Source: an uncultured Prevotella sp.
GTDB lineage: Bacteria > Bacteroidota > Bacteroidia > Bacteroidales > Bacteroidaceae
NCBI GenBank assembly: GCA_900768785.1
Contig: CAAGEG010000122.1
Coordinates: forward strand, 1 to 24,293
Direction of reading: 5' to 3'
Length of the DNA stretch: 24,293 nt
A model generated the notes under the pieces. That model saw only the letters and a list, made by a program, of their open reading frames with translations, was not told the origin of the DNA and ran no database searches. A program made the translations under genes and the position numbers. Of the stretch, positions 24,267 to 24,293 are shown piece by piece. Each line of letters begins with the position of its first letter. Position 1 is the stretch's first letter.

Positions 24267-24293
24267 TTTAAACTATTAAAAAGACAGGTAAAA

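Noticed and set aside
24110..24293. Minus-strand open frame of about 60 codons running off the right edge
   Set aside because: It lies inside the MITE-like element, has no start in view and no recognisable domain.

Overview
The window comes from a Bacteroidota genome, most likely a Bacteroidales/Prevotellaceae-type gut or oral anaerobe. The evidence is a SusD-family lipoprotein, lipoproteins with an acidic stretch after the lipobox cysteine, a TlpA-like thioredoxin, A+T-rich DNA, and several promoters of the Bacteroidota type (TTTG, about 19 bp, then TAnnTTTG). I cannot name the species.

Left half (about 100-14,700, all on +): a compact, apparently single-transcript polysaccharide-utilisation-like locus. 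Its order is susD, a small surface-type lipoprotein, a frameshifted GH31 glycosidase whose C-terminus carries a sugar-isomerase/epimerase-type TIM barrel, a secreted beta-helix protein, a secreted EEP (endonuclease/exonuclease/phosphatase) domain fused to a beta-helix, a 1219-residue protein with a DUF4886/SGNH-like domain between two GLUG-like domains, and a DAACS-family symporter with an altered substrate site. A strong hairpin-T terminator closes it. No susC lies in the window. A tandem 20-bp repeat resembling the end of an IS21-type element abuts the 5' end of susD and seems to have removed its normal start. The three large secreted proteins share a short C-terminal tail (TGI-x-x-I, then Y-x-[IL]-x-G-x-x-V, a GIVI core and a lysine-rich end). 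This suggests one export or attachment route and one joint function outside the inner membrane.

Right half (about 14,700-23,750): ordinary chromosomal genes on both strands. They are an unrecognised lipoprotein; queF and yhhQ for queuosine precursors (-), with a strong candidate preQ1-I riboswitch in the 43-nt leader; a TlpA-like thioredoxin lipoprotein or periplasmic protein (+); ppx and ppk1 for polyphosphate turnover (-); a flippase-like LPG_synthase_TM membrane protein (+); and the M20 dipeptidase pepD (+).

Right edge (23,749-24,293): no gene. It holds a long imperfect hairpin after pepD, three 13-bp palindrome-like units spaced exactly 22 bp apart, and a roughly 194-bp MITE-like element with 18-19-bp terminal inverted repeats and a possible TTTA target duplication.

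The most unusual items are the GH31-TIM-barrel fusion with its A8 frameshift site, the shared C-terminal tail on neighbouring secreted proteins of different fold, the compact riboswitch, and the MITE-like element. All functions are inferred from sequence reading alone.
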